A program made the position numbers and the translations under genes. The notes under the pieces are model-generated. The model did not search any database. It saw nothing but the letters and a program-made list of their open reading frames with translations, and was not told the origin of the DNA. A stretch of DNA of 64,000 bases from Delphinapterus leucas (lineage: Eukaryota > Chordata > Mammalia > Artiodactyla > Monodontidae). Shown here in pieces: positions 36,691-49,434 of this stretch. Each line of letters starts with the position of its first letter. The stretch's first letter is position 1. The stretch lies in NCBI RefSeq assembly GCF_002288925.2, contig NW_022098000.1, positions 22,210,385 to 22,274,384 on the forward strand. Reading direction: 5' to 3'.

Positions 36691-38840
36691 TAGAAATATA
36701 CAAAGCAGAGTCTAGGTTTACATTGACAGGCAGAATTTGAGAAGGATAGAGGTTAGTCCTAAATTTGAACTGCAGAAGTATAATCCTGGAGCAAGGACAG
36801 GGATCAACAGATAAAGTTTGGGGGAAAAGGAAAGGAACCCAGAATCACTGCCTACTCTGTAACAATCCTGGCTTAAGTTTTATTGGTTCTCATAGATTGT
36901 CAAGTGAACATAAAATTTCTTCCTTTTCCAGCACTAGACAGTCTCATTGGACTTTATCTGCATGAAGGGAAAAAAAAGCCACTTATCAACTGAACTTTGT
37001 GTGTATATGTGATAATTTGTTTGTACATTCAAGTGAGCAAATGGATACCTGCAGCTAAAATATTGTTTTATCACCCTACAAGGACAAAAGTCCAGAGTCT
37101 CCTTCCCTGCTTCTGAGATACTCCATACTCTACCTGACTACAGAGCTCAGGAGCAAGAAACATGCTTCGCATGTCTGAAGCTCTCTGCCCCAAGGATACT
37201 GCCCTGGGTGATACAGTCCCTCTCTTCTGTACTGGTATAGGAAGCACAAAGACATTTCAAACTCTGGCAACACAGATCAGAATAAAGCTGGGAATTTCCT
37301 GTGGACCAAGAGTGACAGACATGAAACAAATGCCCTTCTGACTCAATGAGTTGGTTTAGAAAACTGTTTACAAACTCTGAGAGTTAAGTTTGATTTTTTG
37401 TTACTGTTATTGTTTGTTTTTGTATGTATATGTATGTATGAATCTATGTATCTAAAGTCTCTGTAAAAGTATTTGGGCCACAAAGACAGAGCGGACTGCA
37501 GGGTACAAGGCCTAGGGGTTGGAGCTGTTACTTTGAGGTCTGGTCAACCTGTCTTCTCATTCCCTAATTAGCCACCTTTAGTTCTTACCTCACCAATCTA
37601 TCTCTCATTATATACTGATTTTTCTTCTACCTCACTTCTTTCAGCACACTTTAATTTGTGGATACTATCGCTCTTCCCATATTTCTCCTCTTCATATCTG
37701 TGATGCTTCTGGTAATATGCTTCCTGCATATTCTGAATCTTCTCTCTACTCCAAACTCACAATTCAAACTCCTTGAGTAATCTCACTTTAATCCATCCAT
37801 TTTTATATTCCAAAGTAGGGAAAAATCACCTTGTAAAATTGAAAACCAATACCCTCATACTGGCCACCTTGCAAAATAGTGAAATCAAACCTTTAAAATA
37901 ATATATTGATATGGAATTTTAAGTGGGTATTAATATGCATGATCAAAACATTTTAATGTGCACTATTTGGAGGTTCTAAGGGTGGAGTGGAAATCCAGTC
38001 TTTAGTGATTATAGTTCCAATTCATATTAAGTAGTGAAAAAGTATATAAAATGAGACTTTGAACAAATGATTAACCTTTTCTGTCTTGAAAGATAAACAA
38101 CGATTTGACAAAGTTTACAGGTTACCAATGTCTGTTCATGCACAACTGGTGAATGAGGAAAGGTTTACCCAAAAAAGAAAAGCTATTTCTTGCCATTAAT
38201 GGGGTGGCATTCAAGTTACCTTCACATAAGATTTATACACTTTTTCTGCCTCTGTGGATATGATTATCACTGTGAACTCCTTGAAGCTTCCTCTGAGAGT
38301 AGACATGTTATCTTCACTTTCTCTGGTCCACATGACGTAACACACTCATTGTCCACCAAGGCAAGAGTATCTTTCATAGCCACACAAATTCGTAAATCAA
38401 TTTACCCAAGCTCTCCCCAGTATCAATTCTATGTCTCCTTTCTGGAGAGAGATGGGGGTTGCCTGAAATCTGGGGGAGGCCCAAGCTCTGCTGTGTATCT
38501 AGAGTGTCCTTGAAAGGAAGGAACGAAGAAGTAACATTGATCAGTGAGTCCACCATAAACACATCTGAAGTGGATTTTTTAGATATCCATCTTGGAATAA
38601 TTTATGCAATATCAGTCTGGCCATATGTATATAAATCCTGATAGCAATCACATGTTATTTCATGTATTAGAAGCCACATGAAAATGGTAAGTCAGAATCA
38701 TCTTGTGATCTAAAGGGAATACCCTCCCTTAAAATAATTTACCCTTGAGTTGAGAACAGAGATGAACATATTCTGAGATTCTCAGTGCAGAAGCAATCTC
38801 CAAGCAAGAGATGTCAATGTACTTTTCTATGGTCATTTTT
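36691..38840. other. Intergenic, no gene seen
   Basis: No exon-like structure, domain or clear repeat could be supported. Short open frames (for example 38,190-38,513) look random. Confidence 0.4.
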
Positions 38841-39488
38841 TTTTCCGGATGTTTTATTTTTTTTTTTACATCTTTATTGGAGTATAATTGCTTTACAATG
38901 GTGTGTTAGTTTCTGCTTTATAACAAAGTGAATCAGTTATACATATGTTCCCATATCTCTTCCCTCTTGCGTCTCCCTCCCTCCCACCCTCCCTATCCCA
39001 CCTCTCTAGGTGGTCACAAAGCACTGAGCTGATCTCCCTGTGCTATGTGGCTGCTTCCCACTAGCTATCTATTTTACGTTTGGTAGGTTATATATGTCCC
39101 TGCCACTCTCTCACTTTGTCACAGCTTACCCTTCCCCTCCCCATATCCTCAAGTCCATTCCCTAGTAGGTCTGTGTCTTTATTCCCGTCTTACCCCTAGG
39201 TTCTTCATGACCTTTTCTTTTTTTTTTCTTAGATTCTGTATATATGTGTTAGCATATGGTATTTGTTTTTCTCTTTCTGACTTACTTCACTCTGTATGAC
39301 AGACTCTAGGTCTATCCACCTCACTACAAATAACTCAATTTCATTTCTTTTTATGGCTGAGTAATATTCCATTGTATATATGTGCCACATCTTCTTTATC
39401 CATTCATCCGATGATGGACACTTCGGTTGCTTCCATGTCCTGGCTATTGTAAACAGAGCTGCAATGAACATTTTGGTACATGACTCTT

Positions 39489-39691
39489 TTTTTTTTTTCC
39501 CGGTATGCAGGCCTCTCACTGTTGTGGCTTCTCCCGTTGTGGAGCACAGGCTCCAGACGTGCAGGCTCAGTGGCCATGGCTCATGGGCCCAGCCGCTCCG
39601 TGGCATGTGGGATCTTCCCAGACCAGGGCATGAACCCGTGTCCCCTGCATCGGCAGGCAGACTCTCAACCACTGCACCACCAGGGAAGCCC
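39489..39691 (-). mobile_element. CHR-type SINE, antisense, inside L1
   Basis: The reverse complement of 'gggcttccctggtggtgcagtggttgagag...' with its A-tail as a T-run at 39,489. Target-site duplications ggtacatgactctt (39475-39488) and ggtacgtggctctt (39692-39705) differ at two sites. Confidence 0.9.
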
Positions 39692-40216
39692 GGTACGTGG
39701 CTCTTTTTGAATTATGGTTTTCTTAGGGTATATGCCCAGTAGTGGGATTGCTGGGCCGTATGGTAGTTCTATTTGTAGTTTTTTAAGGAAGCTCCATACC
39801 ATTCTCTATAGTGGCTGTATCAATTTACATTCCCACCAACAGTGCAATAGGGTTCTCTTTTCTCCACACCCTCTCCAGCATTTCTTGTTTCTAGATTTTT
39901 TAATGATAGCCATTCTGACCGGGGTGAGATGATATCGCATTGTAGTTTTGCTTTGCATTTCTCTAATGATTAATGATGTTGAGCATTCTTTCATGTGTTT
40001 GTTGACAATCTGTATATCTTCTTTGGGGAAATGTCTATTTAGGTCTTCTGCCCATTTTTAGATTGGGTTGTTTGTTTTTTTGATATTGAGCTGCATGAGC
40101 TGCTTGTATATTTTGGAAATTAATCCTTTGTCAGTTGCTTCATTTGCAAATATTTTCTCCCATACTGAGGGTTGTCTTTTCATCTTGTTTATGGTTTCCT
40201 TTGCACAGCAAAGGAA

Positions 40217-40316
40217 NNNNNNNNNNNNNNNNNNNNNNNNNNNNNNNNNNNNNNNNNNNNNNNNNNNNNNNNNNNNNNNNNNNNNNNNNNNNNNNNNNNN
40301 NNNNNNNNNNNNNNNN
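40217..40316. other. 100-N assembly gap flanked by an 80-bp exact duplicate
   Basis: Exactly 100 N. The 80 bases at 40125-40204 are repeated exactly at 40317-40396. The gap therefore probably represents two unmerged overlapping contig ends rather than missing DNA. Confidence 0.95.
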
Positions 40317-40680
40317 CCTTTGTCAGTTGCTTCATTTGCAAATATTTTCTCCCATACTGAGGGTTGTCTTTTCATCTTGTTTATGGTTTCCTTTGCTGTG
40401 CAAAAGCTTTGAAGTTTAATGAGGTCACATTTGTTTATTTTTGTTTTTATTTCCATTTCTCTAGGAGGTGGGTCATAAAGGATCTTGCTGTGATTTATGT
40501 GATAGAGAGTTCTGCCTATGTTTTCCTCTAAGAGTTTCATAGTGTCTGGCCTTACATTTAGGTCTTTAATCCATGTTGAGTTTATTTTTGTGTATGGTGT
40601 TAGGGAGTGTTCTAATTTCATTCTTTTACATGTAGCTGTCCCGTTTTCCCAGAACCACTTATTGAAGAGGCTAAACATTT

Positions 40681-41474
40681 GTTTTTTAAGCCATTTAGTT
40701 TGTTGCCTTTGTTACAGCAGCCATGACAAATGAATACACTCTATTTTTATCCCAAGAATTCCATTGAACTTTTCACTTTTCACTTTTTTATGTATACATA
40801 AATAAACACATACATAGTGGAGTCTACAATTCTTAAATTAATTAACTTATTTATAAATCAAGAAAGAATTGATTGATAATGGGAACAATGAAAAGAAACA
40901 AATATATGAGGAAATATGAAGAATTATTCAACAACTAATAGAAGAGAATCTTCCAGATTTGAGGAAAAATAAAGGATTCTTCAGATTAAAAAGTCTTGAT
41001 AGTTGGTCAAAATAATGGACAACCTGAAGAAATCTTCAAGTAAATCTCTAAGAAAAGATCACCTATATAAGGACTAGCATCAAACTAGCATCTCATTTCC
41101 CATCAGCAGCATTATGTAATAGTAACCAGTGGAATAATAATGCCTTCTAATTTCTGAGGTGATAAAGAATTTAATATTTAGCTAAAATATAAATAATACT
41201 TAATATATGCATGGTATGAGAAATTTATTCCTACTGCACACTCTCTTAGGAAAATATTGAAGATAATACTCCAGAGAAATGAGAGCCTAAACTAAGAAAG
41301 TGGATCCAGTCCAGTTGAATAGTGAAAAGAATTCCAAAGTAAAAAAAGGGCAGGAGATTTAAAGAAAAGTATTCAAGACTGGGGGAACTGTGATTCCATC
41401 AAAATTATAAATTGGAATTAAAGAATCTATTTCTGGCAAGTTTTAGGTGGAAAGGTTTGTATTAAAGGATATTA
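40681..41474. other. Intergenic, AT-rich, between two L1 elements
   Basis: No gene, RNA gene or certain repeat seen. Confidence 0.4.
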
Positions 41475-42989
41475 CAGAGAGAGATTCAAGATGGCAGAGT
41501 AGGTGGATGTGGAGTTCATCTCTCTCCATGGATGTATCAGGAATATATCTATAGATGGAACAATTCTCATAGAACACTGGCTGAAAACTAGCAGAAGAGC
41601 TTGGACACTGGAAAGGACTCTAAATATCCCTGCGTAACTGGGTAGAATGGAAAAAAAGAAGGGAGAAGGAGGAGGAGAGGAAGTGGGATGGAACCTGCAC
41701 CCCAGGGCGGGGGAGCTGAAGCAGAGGAGAGATTCCCGAATTCAGAGAAACCCCCTGTCCAATGGGGAAATCGATTGGGACAGAAGGGAAGCATTTGAGG
41801 CGGTCAGAAGAGGGTGAAGCAGCCGATCTGTAGCAGACGGGACAGAGTGAGAAACGCAAGAAATTCACAGATGGTCCGTACCGCAACCCTACTGGACTGG
41901 GACTTGTGTTCACAGGTGTGCAAAGGGGCTGGGAGCTGGTGAGTGGGGATTGGAGAACAGGCCCAGAATGAGAACTGCCGTTGGCTGTGGGGAGATGGAC
42001 TGAGGGGACGGGAGGGAGGACATCTGCAGCAGGGCATGCCTATGGAGGAAGGCTGGACTGCCATGGAAGAAGGGCTCTACTGCTGAGTCACATGCAAGGG
42101 GAGGAGCCACTATTGTAGCCTCTCTCTCCCCACATGCCGGTACCTACTGATGAAAATAAAGGAAGCCCGCTCAGGGCTGGCTCTTGTGAGCCGGCTGAAA
42201 GCAATAAAAAAGTCCCCTCAGAGCTGGCCCTCACACACTGGCTGCAGGGCAATAATAATAAAAAAAAGCTCCCTCAGGGCTGGCCCCCACATGCCTGCTG
42301 CCAGGTGCCAGAAAAATCCACGGACAGGGCTGGCTTTCACGTGCCTTAATGCTGGGCACCAGAAAAGGCCCTCACTCAGGCCATATCTCTTGTGTCTGTG
42401 GCTGCCAGTTTGCCTCTGCATTTGGCGCCACCGGGGCTCCTGCGATCCAAGTGGTCATACCACCTCTGTGCCCGGTCCTCACAGGGGCAGACCCAAGAGC
42501 TCCAAGGCAGCCTCAGGACCAGACTCCTGTGGGTGGACCACACGCAGAGGTAGGATAAAACCAAAGCTGAACCCCAGAGATGGGGCAACTAAGGAATAGG
42601 ATGGAAAATCTTTCCATCAACTGTACAAGCTGCAGATTAAATCCACATGATCAGCAAAGTAGACCCTGTGTCTATGGAATATCTGAGTAGACAATGACTG
42701 TTCCCACAAATGAAAATGGTCTAGCTCTGGCAGCTGTGGACTGTGGGGGCAAGTACACACAGGAACTGGGCCAGATCAGAGTCTGAGTGGTCCCCACAGG
42801 CTCACAGCAGATCTAGAGACCAGCCCAGAGGCAGAGGAGAACCTCTTGGGGAGGCGGAGGTGGGCTGTGGCTCACAGCATGTGCAAGGACACTTACAGAG
42901 GAGACCCCAGGGAAAGATAATTATGACTATTAATTTTATTATGTTTTGATTCATTCTGCTGTTGGTTATAGCCTTTCTTTGGTTTCTTT

Positions 42990-43870
42990 TTCTTTCTTTT
43001 TTGGTTTGTAATTGTTTTAGTTTTTTTAAATTTAGTCTTTTGGGATCTCCATGTTTTATAACATATTTTTATACATTTCTATTTTTAATTTGCTTTCCGG
43101 TCATTCTGTGTTCTTTTCCCTTATTTTTTTCTTCCTCTTTTTCTTTAATATATTTCTCTCTTCTTTTTTAAATTTCCATTTCTACTTTGCTTTTCTGTTG
43201 TCCTGCCTTTTTAAAATTTAATTTAATTATTATTATCTTTTTAATCTTTTTTATTGGTTTGTTCTGTTTCCTTGCTTTATTCTTCAGTAAGCACACCACT
43301 TTGGTTTTGTTTTTAGGTTATGTGTCTTTGTTAGTTTTAATCCTTATTGATTTCATTTTTGACTTCTATTTGTCTGGTTGTTCTCTTGCTTTTTGTTGTA
43401 TTTGGCTCTGTTTTTGTTTCTTTTACGTGTGTGGTGTTTCCTTGTTTCTGTTTTTGTTTGTTTGTTTTCACCATTTCTCTGGGGGTTTATCTTTTTTTTT
43501 CTTCAGTATATTTTATATTTTATTTATCTTTATATTTCTATTTCTGCATTGCTTTTCTGTTGTTCTGTGTTCTTTCCTCTTTCTCTTTTTATTTATTTTT
43601 CTTTTATATCATTTTTGTTGGTTTTGTTTCTTTGCTTCATTCTTCAGTTGGCACTCTGCTTTGGTGTTGTTTCTGATTTTAAGTTTTTGTCAGCTTTCTT
43701 CTTGTTTGATTTCGTTCTTAGGTGCTTTTGTTTATCTGGTTGTTTTCTTGCTATTTGACTTTTTGGTTTTGTTTTTGTTTCTTGTGTGTGTGTGTGTGTG
43801 TGTGTGTTTCCTTGTTTCTATTTCTGTTTGTTTGATTTTACTTTTTACCAGTTGCCTGGGATTTTGTTAG
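42990..43870. repeat. T-rich, about 360-bp imperfect tandem duplication in the L1 5' UTR
   Basis: Landmarks recur 360 bp apart: 'cttcagtaagcacaccactttggtt' near 43,283 and 'cttcagttggcactctgctttggtg' near 43,643; 'tctggttgttctcttgct' near 43,372 and 'tctggttgttttcttgct' near 43,735. The second copy carries a (GT)n run at about 43,784-43,807. The long F/L-rich open frames here come from T-rich DNA. Confidence 0.7.
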
Positions 43871-44500
43871 TCTTTTTTTTTTTAATCGCCTTTATTGCCA
43901 GGACAAGCCACTTGTGGTGTCTTGGTACCTTGACCAGAAGTCAGGCCTGAGGCTCTGGAGTGGGAGCACCAAGTCCAGGATGCTGGATGCTTAGAGAATA
44001 CCTGGTCCCAGGGAAGCTAACCACCAAGAGCTCTCATGGAGGCCTCTATCTGAATCCAAGACCCAGTTCCACCCAACTGCCAGCAGCTCCCAGTGCTGGA
44101 CACCTCACACCAAACAACAAACAAGACAGGAACACAAACTCACCCATCAACACAGAAACTACCTAAAGTCATACTAAGCTCACAGATACCCCAAAACACA
44201 CCACCTGACATGACGCTGCTCATTAGAGGGAAAAGACTCAGCTCCACCCACCAGAATGCAGGCACCAGTTCCTCCCCTCAGGAAGCCTACACAAGACACT
44301 AGAAGAACCCCATCACCAGGGGCAGAGAACAGAAGCACAAGGAACTACAACCCTGTAGCCTAGGGAAAGGAGACCTCAAATACTGCAAATTAGACAAAAT
44401 GAGAAGACACAAATATCTTACAGGAAAAGGATCAAGGTAAAACATCACAAGACTAAATAACTGAAGAGGAAATAGGCAAGCTATCTGAAAAAGAATTCAG

Positions 44501-44850
44501 GGACTTCCCTGGTGGCACAGTGGTTAAGAATCTGCCTGCCAATGCAGGCAACACAGGTTTGAGCCCTGGTCTGGGAAGATCCCACATGTCACAGAGCAAC
44601 TAAGCCCATGTGCCACAACTACTGAACCTGCACCCTAGAGCCTGTGAGCCACAACTACTGAGCCCATGTGCCACAAATAGTGAAGGCTGTGTGCCTAGAG
44701 CCCATGCTCCAGAACAAGAGAAGCCACTGCAATGAGAAGCCTGTGCACTGCAACAAAGAGTAGGCCCTGCTCGCCACAACCAGAGAAAAGTCCACATGCA
44801 GCAATGAAGACCCAACACAGTCAAAAATAAAATAAATTAATTTAAAAAAT
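44501..44850 (+). mobile_element. CHR-type SINE inserted in L1 ORF1
   Basis: 'ggacttccctggtggcacagtggttaagaatctgcc...' ending in an A-rich tail. The 10-bp target-site duplication 'aagaattcag' at 44491-44500 and 44851-44860 is exact. It splits the start of ORF1 from the rest. Confidence 0.95.
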
Positions 44851-44862
44851 AAGAATTCAGAG

Positions 44863-45317
44863 TAATGATAGTAAAGATGATACCAAATCTTGGATATAGA
44901 ATAGAGAAAATACAAGAAACATTTAACCAGGACCTAGAAGAACTAAAGAGCAAACAAAAAATAATGAACAACAGAATAATTGAAACTAAAAATACTCTAG
45001 AAGGAATCAATAGCAGAATAACAGAGGCAAAAGAATGGATAAGTGAACTGGAAGAGAGAATGGTGGAAATAACTGCCACACAGCAGAATAAACAAAAAAG
45101 AATGAAAAGAAATGAGGACAGTCTTAGAGATTTCTGGGACAACTCTAGGCACACCAATATTCGAAATATAGGCATCCCAGAAGAAGAAGAAAAAAAGAAA
45201 GGGTCTGAGAAAGTATTTGAAGAGATTATAGTTGAATACTTTCCCAACGTGGGAAAGGAAGTAGTCAATGAAGTCCAGGAAACACAGAGAGTCCCATACA
45301 GGATAAACCCAAGGTGA
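44863..45317 (+). pseudogene. L1 ORF1 fragment
   Basis: 150 codons of L1 ORF1p: a helical, coiled-coil-like N-part rich in E/K/I, then HTNIRNIGIPEEEEKKKGSE of the RRM domain and FPNVGKEV. It ends early in PYRINPR. The first codons are cut off by the SINE. Confidence 0.85.
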
Positions 45318-45701
45318 AACAAAGACACATATTAATCAAACTAACAAAAATTAAACACAAAGAAAAAATATTAAAAGCAGCAGGGAAAAGGAACAAATAA
45401 CATACAAGGGAATCCCCATAAGGTTAACAGCTGATCTTCCAGCAGAAACTATACAGGCCAGAAGGCTGTGGCAAGATATATTTAAAATGATGAAAGAGAA
45501 AAATCTACAACCAGGATTACTCTACCCAGCAATGATCTCATTCAGATTTGACTGAGAAATTAAACTTTACAGACAGGGAAAAGTTAAGAGAATTCAGCAC
45601 CAACAAACCAGCTTTACAACAAATGCTAAAGGAACTTCTCTAGGCAGGAAGCACAAGAGAAGGAAAAGACCTACAAAAACAAACCCAAAACAATTAAGAA
45701 A

Positions 45702-48700
45702 ATGGTAATAGGAACATACATATCAATAATTACCTTAAATGTAAATGGATTAAATGCCTCAATCAAAAGACACAGACTGGCTGAATGGATGCAAAAACAA
45801 GACACACATATATGCTGTCTACAAGAGACCCACTTCAGAATTAGGGACACATACAGACTGAAAGTGAAAGGATGGAAAAAGATATTCCATGCAAATGGAA
45901 GTCAAAAAAAAGCTGGAGTAGCAATACTCATATCAGACGAAATAGACCTTAAAATAAAGACTGTTACAAGGACATGGAAAGACACTACATAATGATCAAG
46001 GGATCAATCCAAGAAGAAGATAGAACTATTGTAAATATCTATGCACCCAACATAGGAGCTACTCAATACATAAGGCAAATGCCAACTGCCATAAAAGGGG
46101 AAGTCAACAGTAACACAATAAGAGTAGGCGACTTTAACATCCCACTTAACACAAATGGACAGATTATCCAAACAGAAAATAAATAAAAAATTTAAATAAA
46201 ATAAATAAACAATTTAAATAAAATAAATAAACAATTTAAATAAAATAAATAAACAAACTTTAAATGACACATTAGACCAGGTGGACTTCATTGATATTTA
46301 TAGGACATTCCATCCAAAAACAACAGAATACACTTTCTTCTCATGTGCACACAGAACATTCTCCAGGATAAATCACATCTTGGGCCACAAATCAAGCTTC
46401 AGTAAATTTAAGAAAATCGAAATCATATCAAGCATCTTTTCTGACCACAACGCTATGAGACTAGATATCAATTACAGAAAAAAAAACTGTAAAAAATACA
46501 AACACATGGAGGCGAAACAATACACTATTAAACAACCAAGAGATCACTGAAGAAATCAAAGAGGAAATAAAAATTACCTAGAGAGAAATTACAACGAGAA
46601 CACAATGATCTAAAACCTATGGGATGCAGCCAAAGCAGTTGTAAGAGGGAAGTTTATAGCTATAAAAGCCCACCTCAAGAAACAAGAAAAACCTCAAATA
46701 AACAATCTAAACTTACACCTAAAGGAACTAGAGAAAGGAGAATAAACAAAAACTAAAGTTAGTAGAAAGAAGGAAATCATAAAGATTAGAGCAGAAATAA
46801 ATGAAATAGAGTCAAAGAAAACAATAACAAAGATAAATAAAACTAAAAGTTGGTTCTTTGAGAAGATAAACAAAATTGATAAACCTTTAGCCAGCCTCAT
46901 CAAGAAAAAGAGGGAGAGGTCTCAAATCAATAAAGTTAGAAATGAAAAAGGAGATGTTACAATGGACATCACAGAAATACAAAGCATCCTAAGAGAACAG
47001 TACAAGTAACTCTATGCCAATAAAATGGAAACCTGGAAGAAACAGAAAAATCCTTAAAAAGGTATAACCTTCCAAGACTGAACCAGGAAGAAATAGAAAA
47101 TATGAACAGATCAATTACAAGTAATGAAATTGAAACTGTGATTAAAAATCTTACAACAAACAAAAGTCCAGGACCAGGTGGCCTCACAGGTGAATTCTAT
47201 CAAACATTTAGAGAAGAGCTAACACCCATTCTTCTCAAACTCTTCCAAAAAATTGCAGAGGAAGGAACACGTCCAAACTCATTCTAGGAGGCCACCATCA
47301 TGCTGATACCAAAACCAAAGATACTACAAAAAAAGAAAATTACAGACCAATATCACGGATGAACATAGAAGCAAAAATCCTCAACAAAATGCTAGCAAAC
47401 AGAATCCAATAGCACATTAAAAATATTATACACCATGATCAAGTGGGATTTATCCCAGGGATGCAAGGATTCTTTAACATATGGAAATCAATCAATGTGA
47501 TACACCATATTAACAAACTGAAGAATAAAAATCATATGATCAATAGATGCAGAAAAATGCATCTCAATAGATGCAGAAAAAGCTTTTGACAAAATTCAAC
47601 ACCCATTTATGATAAAAAAAACTCTCTTGAAAGTGGGCATAGATGGAACCTGCCCCAACATAATTAAGATCATATACAACAAACTCACAGCCAACATCAT
47701 TCTCAGTGGTGAAAATTAGAAAGCATTTCCTCTAAGATCAGGAGCAAGACAATGATGTCCACTGTCGCCACTATTATTCAACATAGTTTTGGAAGTTTTA
47801 GCCAGGACAATCAGAGAAGAAAAAGAAATTAATGGAATACAAATTGGAAAAGAAGAAGTAAAACTGTCACTGTTTGCAGATAACATGATACTATACACAG
47901 ACAATCCTAAAGATGCCATCAGCAAACTTCTAGAGCTAATCAATGAATTTGGTAAAGTTGCAGGATATAAAATTAATGCACAGAAATCTCTTGCATTCCT
48001 ATACACTAACAATGAAAGGTCAGAAAGAGAAATTAAGGAAACAATCCCATTCACCATTGCAACAAAAAGAATAAAATAACTAGCAATAAACCTACCTAAG
48101 GAGGTAAAAGACCTGTACTCAGAAAGCTCTAAGTCACTGATGAAAGAAATCAAAGATTATGCAAACAGATGGAGAGATACACCATGTTCGTGGGTTGGAA
48201 GAATCAATATTTTGAAAATGACTCTTCTATGCAAAGCAATCTACAGATTTAATGCCATCCCTATCAAATTACCAATGGCATTTTTTACAGAACAAGACCA
48301 AAAGAATCTTGAAATTTGTATGGAGACACAAAAGACCCCGAATAGCCAAAGCAATCTTGAGGGGAAAAAAAGGATCTGGAGAAATCAGACTCCATGACTT
48401 CAGACTATACTACAAAGCTACAGTAATCAAGACAATATGGTACTGGCACAAAACAGAAATATAGATCAATGGAACAGGATAGAAATCCCAGAGATAAGCC
48501 CATGTACATATGGTCACCTTATCTTCGATAAAGGAGGCAAGAATATACCATGGAGAAAAGACAGCCTCTTCAATAAGTGGTGTTGGGAAAACTGGACAGC
48601 TACATGTAAAAGAATGAAATTAGAACACTCCTTAACACCATATACAAAAATAAACTCAAAATGGATTAAAGAACTAAATGTAAGACCAGACACTATAAAA

Positions 48701-48780
48701 CTCTTAGAGGAAAACATAGGAAGAACATTCTTTGACATAAATCACAGATCTTTTTTGACCCACCTCCTAGAGAAATAGAA
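45702..48780 (+). pseudogene. L1 ORF2 remnant (endonuclease-RT), broken
   Basis: The frame is open for about 96 codons of endonuclease, then lost. Readable blocks follow in shifting frames: endonuclease tail (46,281-46,550), [20 protein letters not shown] (47,102-), the RT block with FADN instead of FADD (47,870-47,890) and the C-terminal block (48,140-48,780). It cannot make a working protein. Confidence 0.85.
46189..46258. repeat. 22-bp tandem repeat, about 3 copies, inside L1 ORF2
   Basis: The unit 'aatttaaataaaataaataaac' repeats in tandem three times. It is a local expansion inside the dead ORF2. Confidence 0.85.
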
Positions 48781-49434
48781 ATAAAAACAAAAATTAAAAA
48801 ATGGGACCTAATGAAACTTAAAAGCTTTTGCACAGCAAAAGAAACTATAAACAAGACAAAAATATAACCCTCAGAATGGGAGAAAGTATTTGCAAAGGAA
48901 TCAATGGACAAAGGATTAACCTCCAAAATATATAAACAGCTCATGCAGCTCAATATTAAAAAAAAAGAAACCCAATCCAAAAATGGGCATTAGACCTAAA
49001 TAGACATTTCTCCAAAGACATACAGATGGCCAAGAGGCACATGTAAAGCTGCACAACATCAATAAGTATTAGAGAAATGCAAATCAAAACTACAATGTGG
49101 TATCACCTCACACCTGTTAAAATGATCATCATCAGAAAATCTACAAAAAAAATGTTGGTGAGGGTGTGAAGAAAAGAGAACCCTCTTGCACTGTTGGTGG
49201 GAATGTAAATTGATACAGCCACTATGGAGTACAGTATGAAGTTTCCTTAAAAAACTAAAAATAGAATTACCATATGACCCAGCAATCTCACTACTGGGTG
49301 TATACTCAGAGAAACCATAATTCAAAAAGACACATGCACTCCAATGTTCTTTGAAGCACTATTTACAATAGTCAGGTCACGGAAGCAACCTAAATGTCCA
49401 TCAACAGACAAATGGATAAAGAAGATGTGGTACA

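Larger units (their letters stand above)
38845..40680 (-). mobile_element. L1 3' half, antisense, carrying a SINE and an assembly gap
   Basis: Begins with a poly-T (the element's A-tail) and 'acatctttattggagtataattgctttacaatggtgtgttag', then passes backwards through ORF2. Antisense frames give NEIELFVVRWIDLESVI and WKQPKCPSSDEWIKKMW. It is interrupted by a SINE at 39,489 and by 100 N. Confidence 0.87.
41475..49434 (+). mobile_element. Near full-length L1, sense, dead
   Basis: The 5' UTR starts near 41,475 with 'gagattcaagatggcagagtagg' and has a T-rich, partly duplicated part (43,000-43,870). The ORF1 region spans about 44,398-45,317 and ORF2 about 45,702-48,780. ORF1 readable part: coiled-coil-type residues MIVKMIPNLGYRIEKIQETF onward, then the RRM region. 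ORF2 opens with the endonuclease (ISIITLNVNGLNASIKRHRL, CCLQETHF), has an RT-region frame at 47,789-48,079 and many stops and shifts. The RT active-site FADD reads FADN. The element stops at 49,434, where the MED1 retrocopy begins, and its 3' UTR is absent. Confidence 0.87.

Noticed and set aside
43187..43870. 227-codon hydrophobic open frame resembling a membrane protein
   Set aside because: Its F/L/C content results from the T-rich L1 5' UTR, and the overlapping frames show the same bias.
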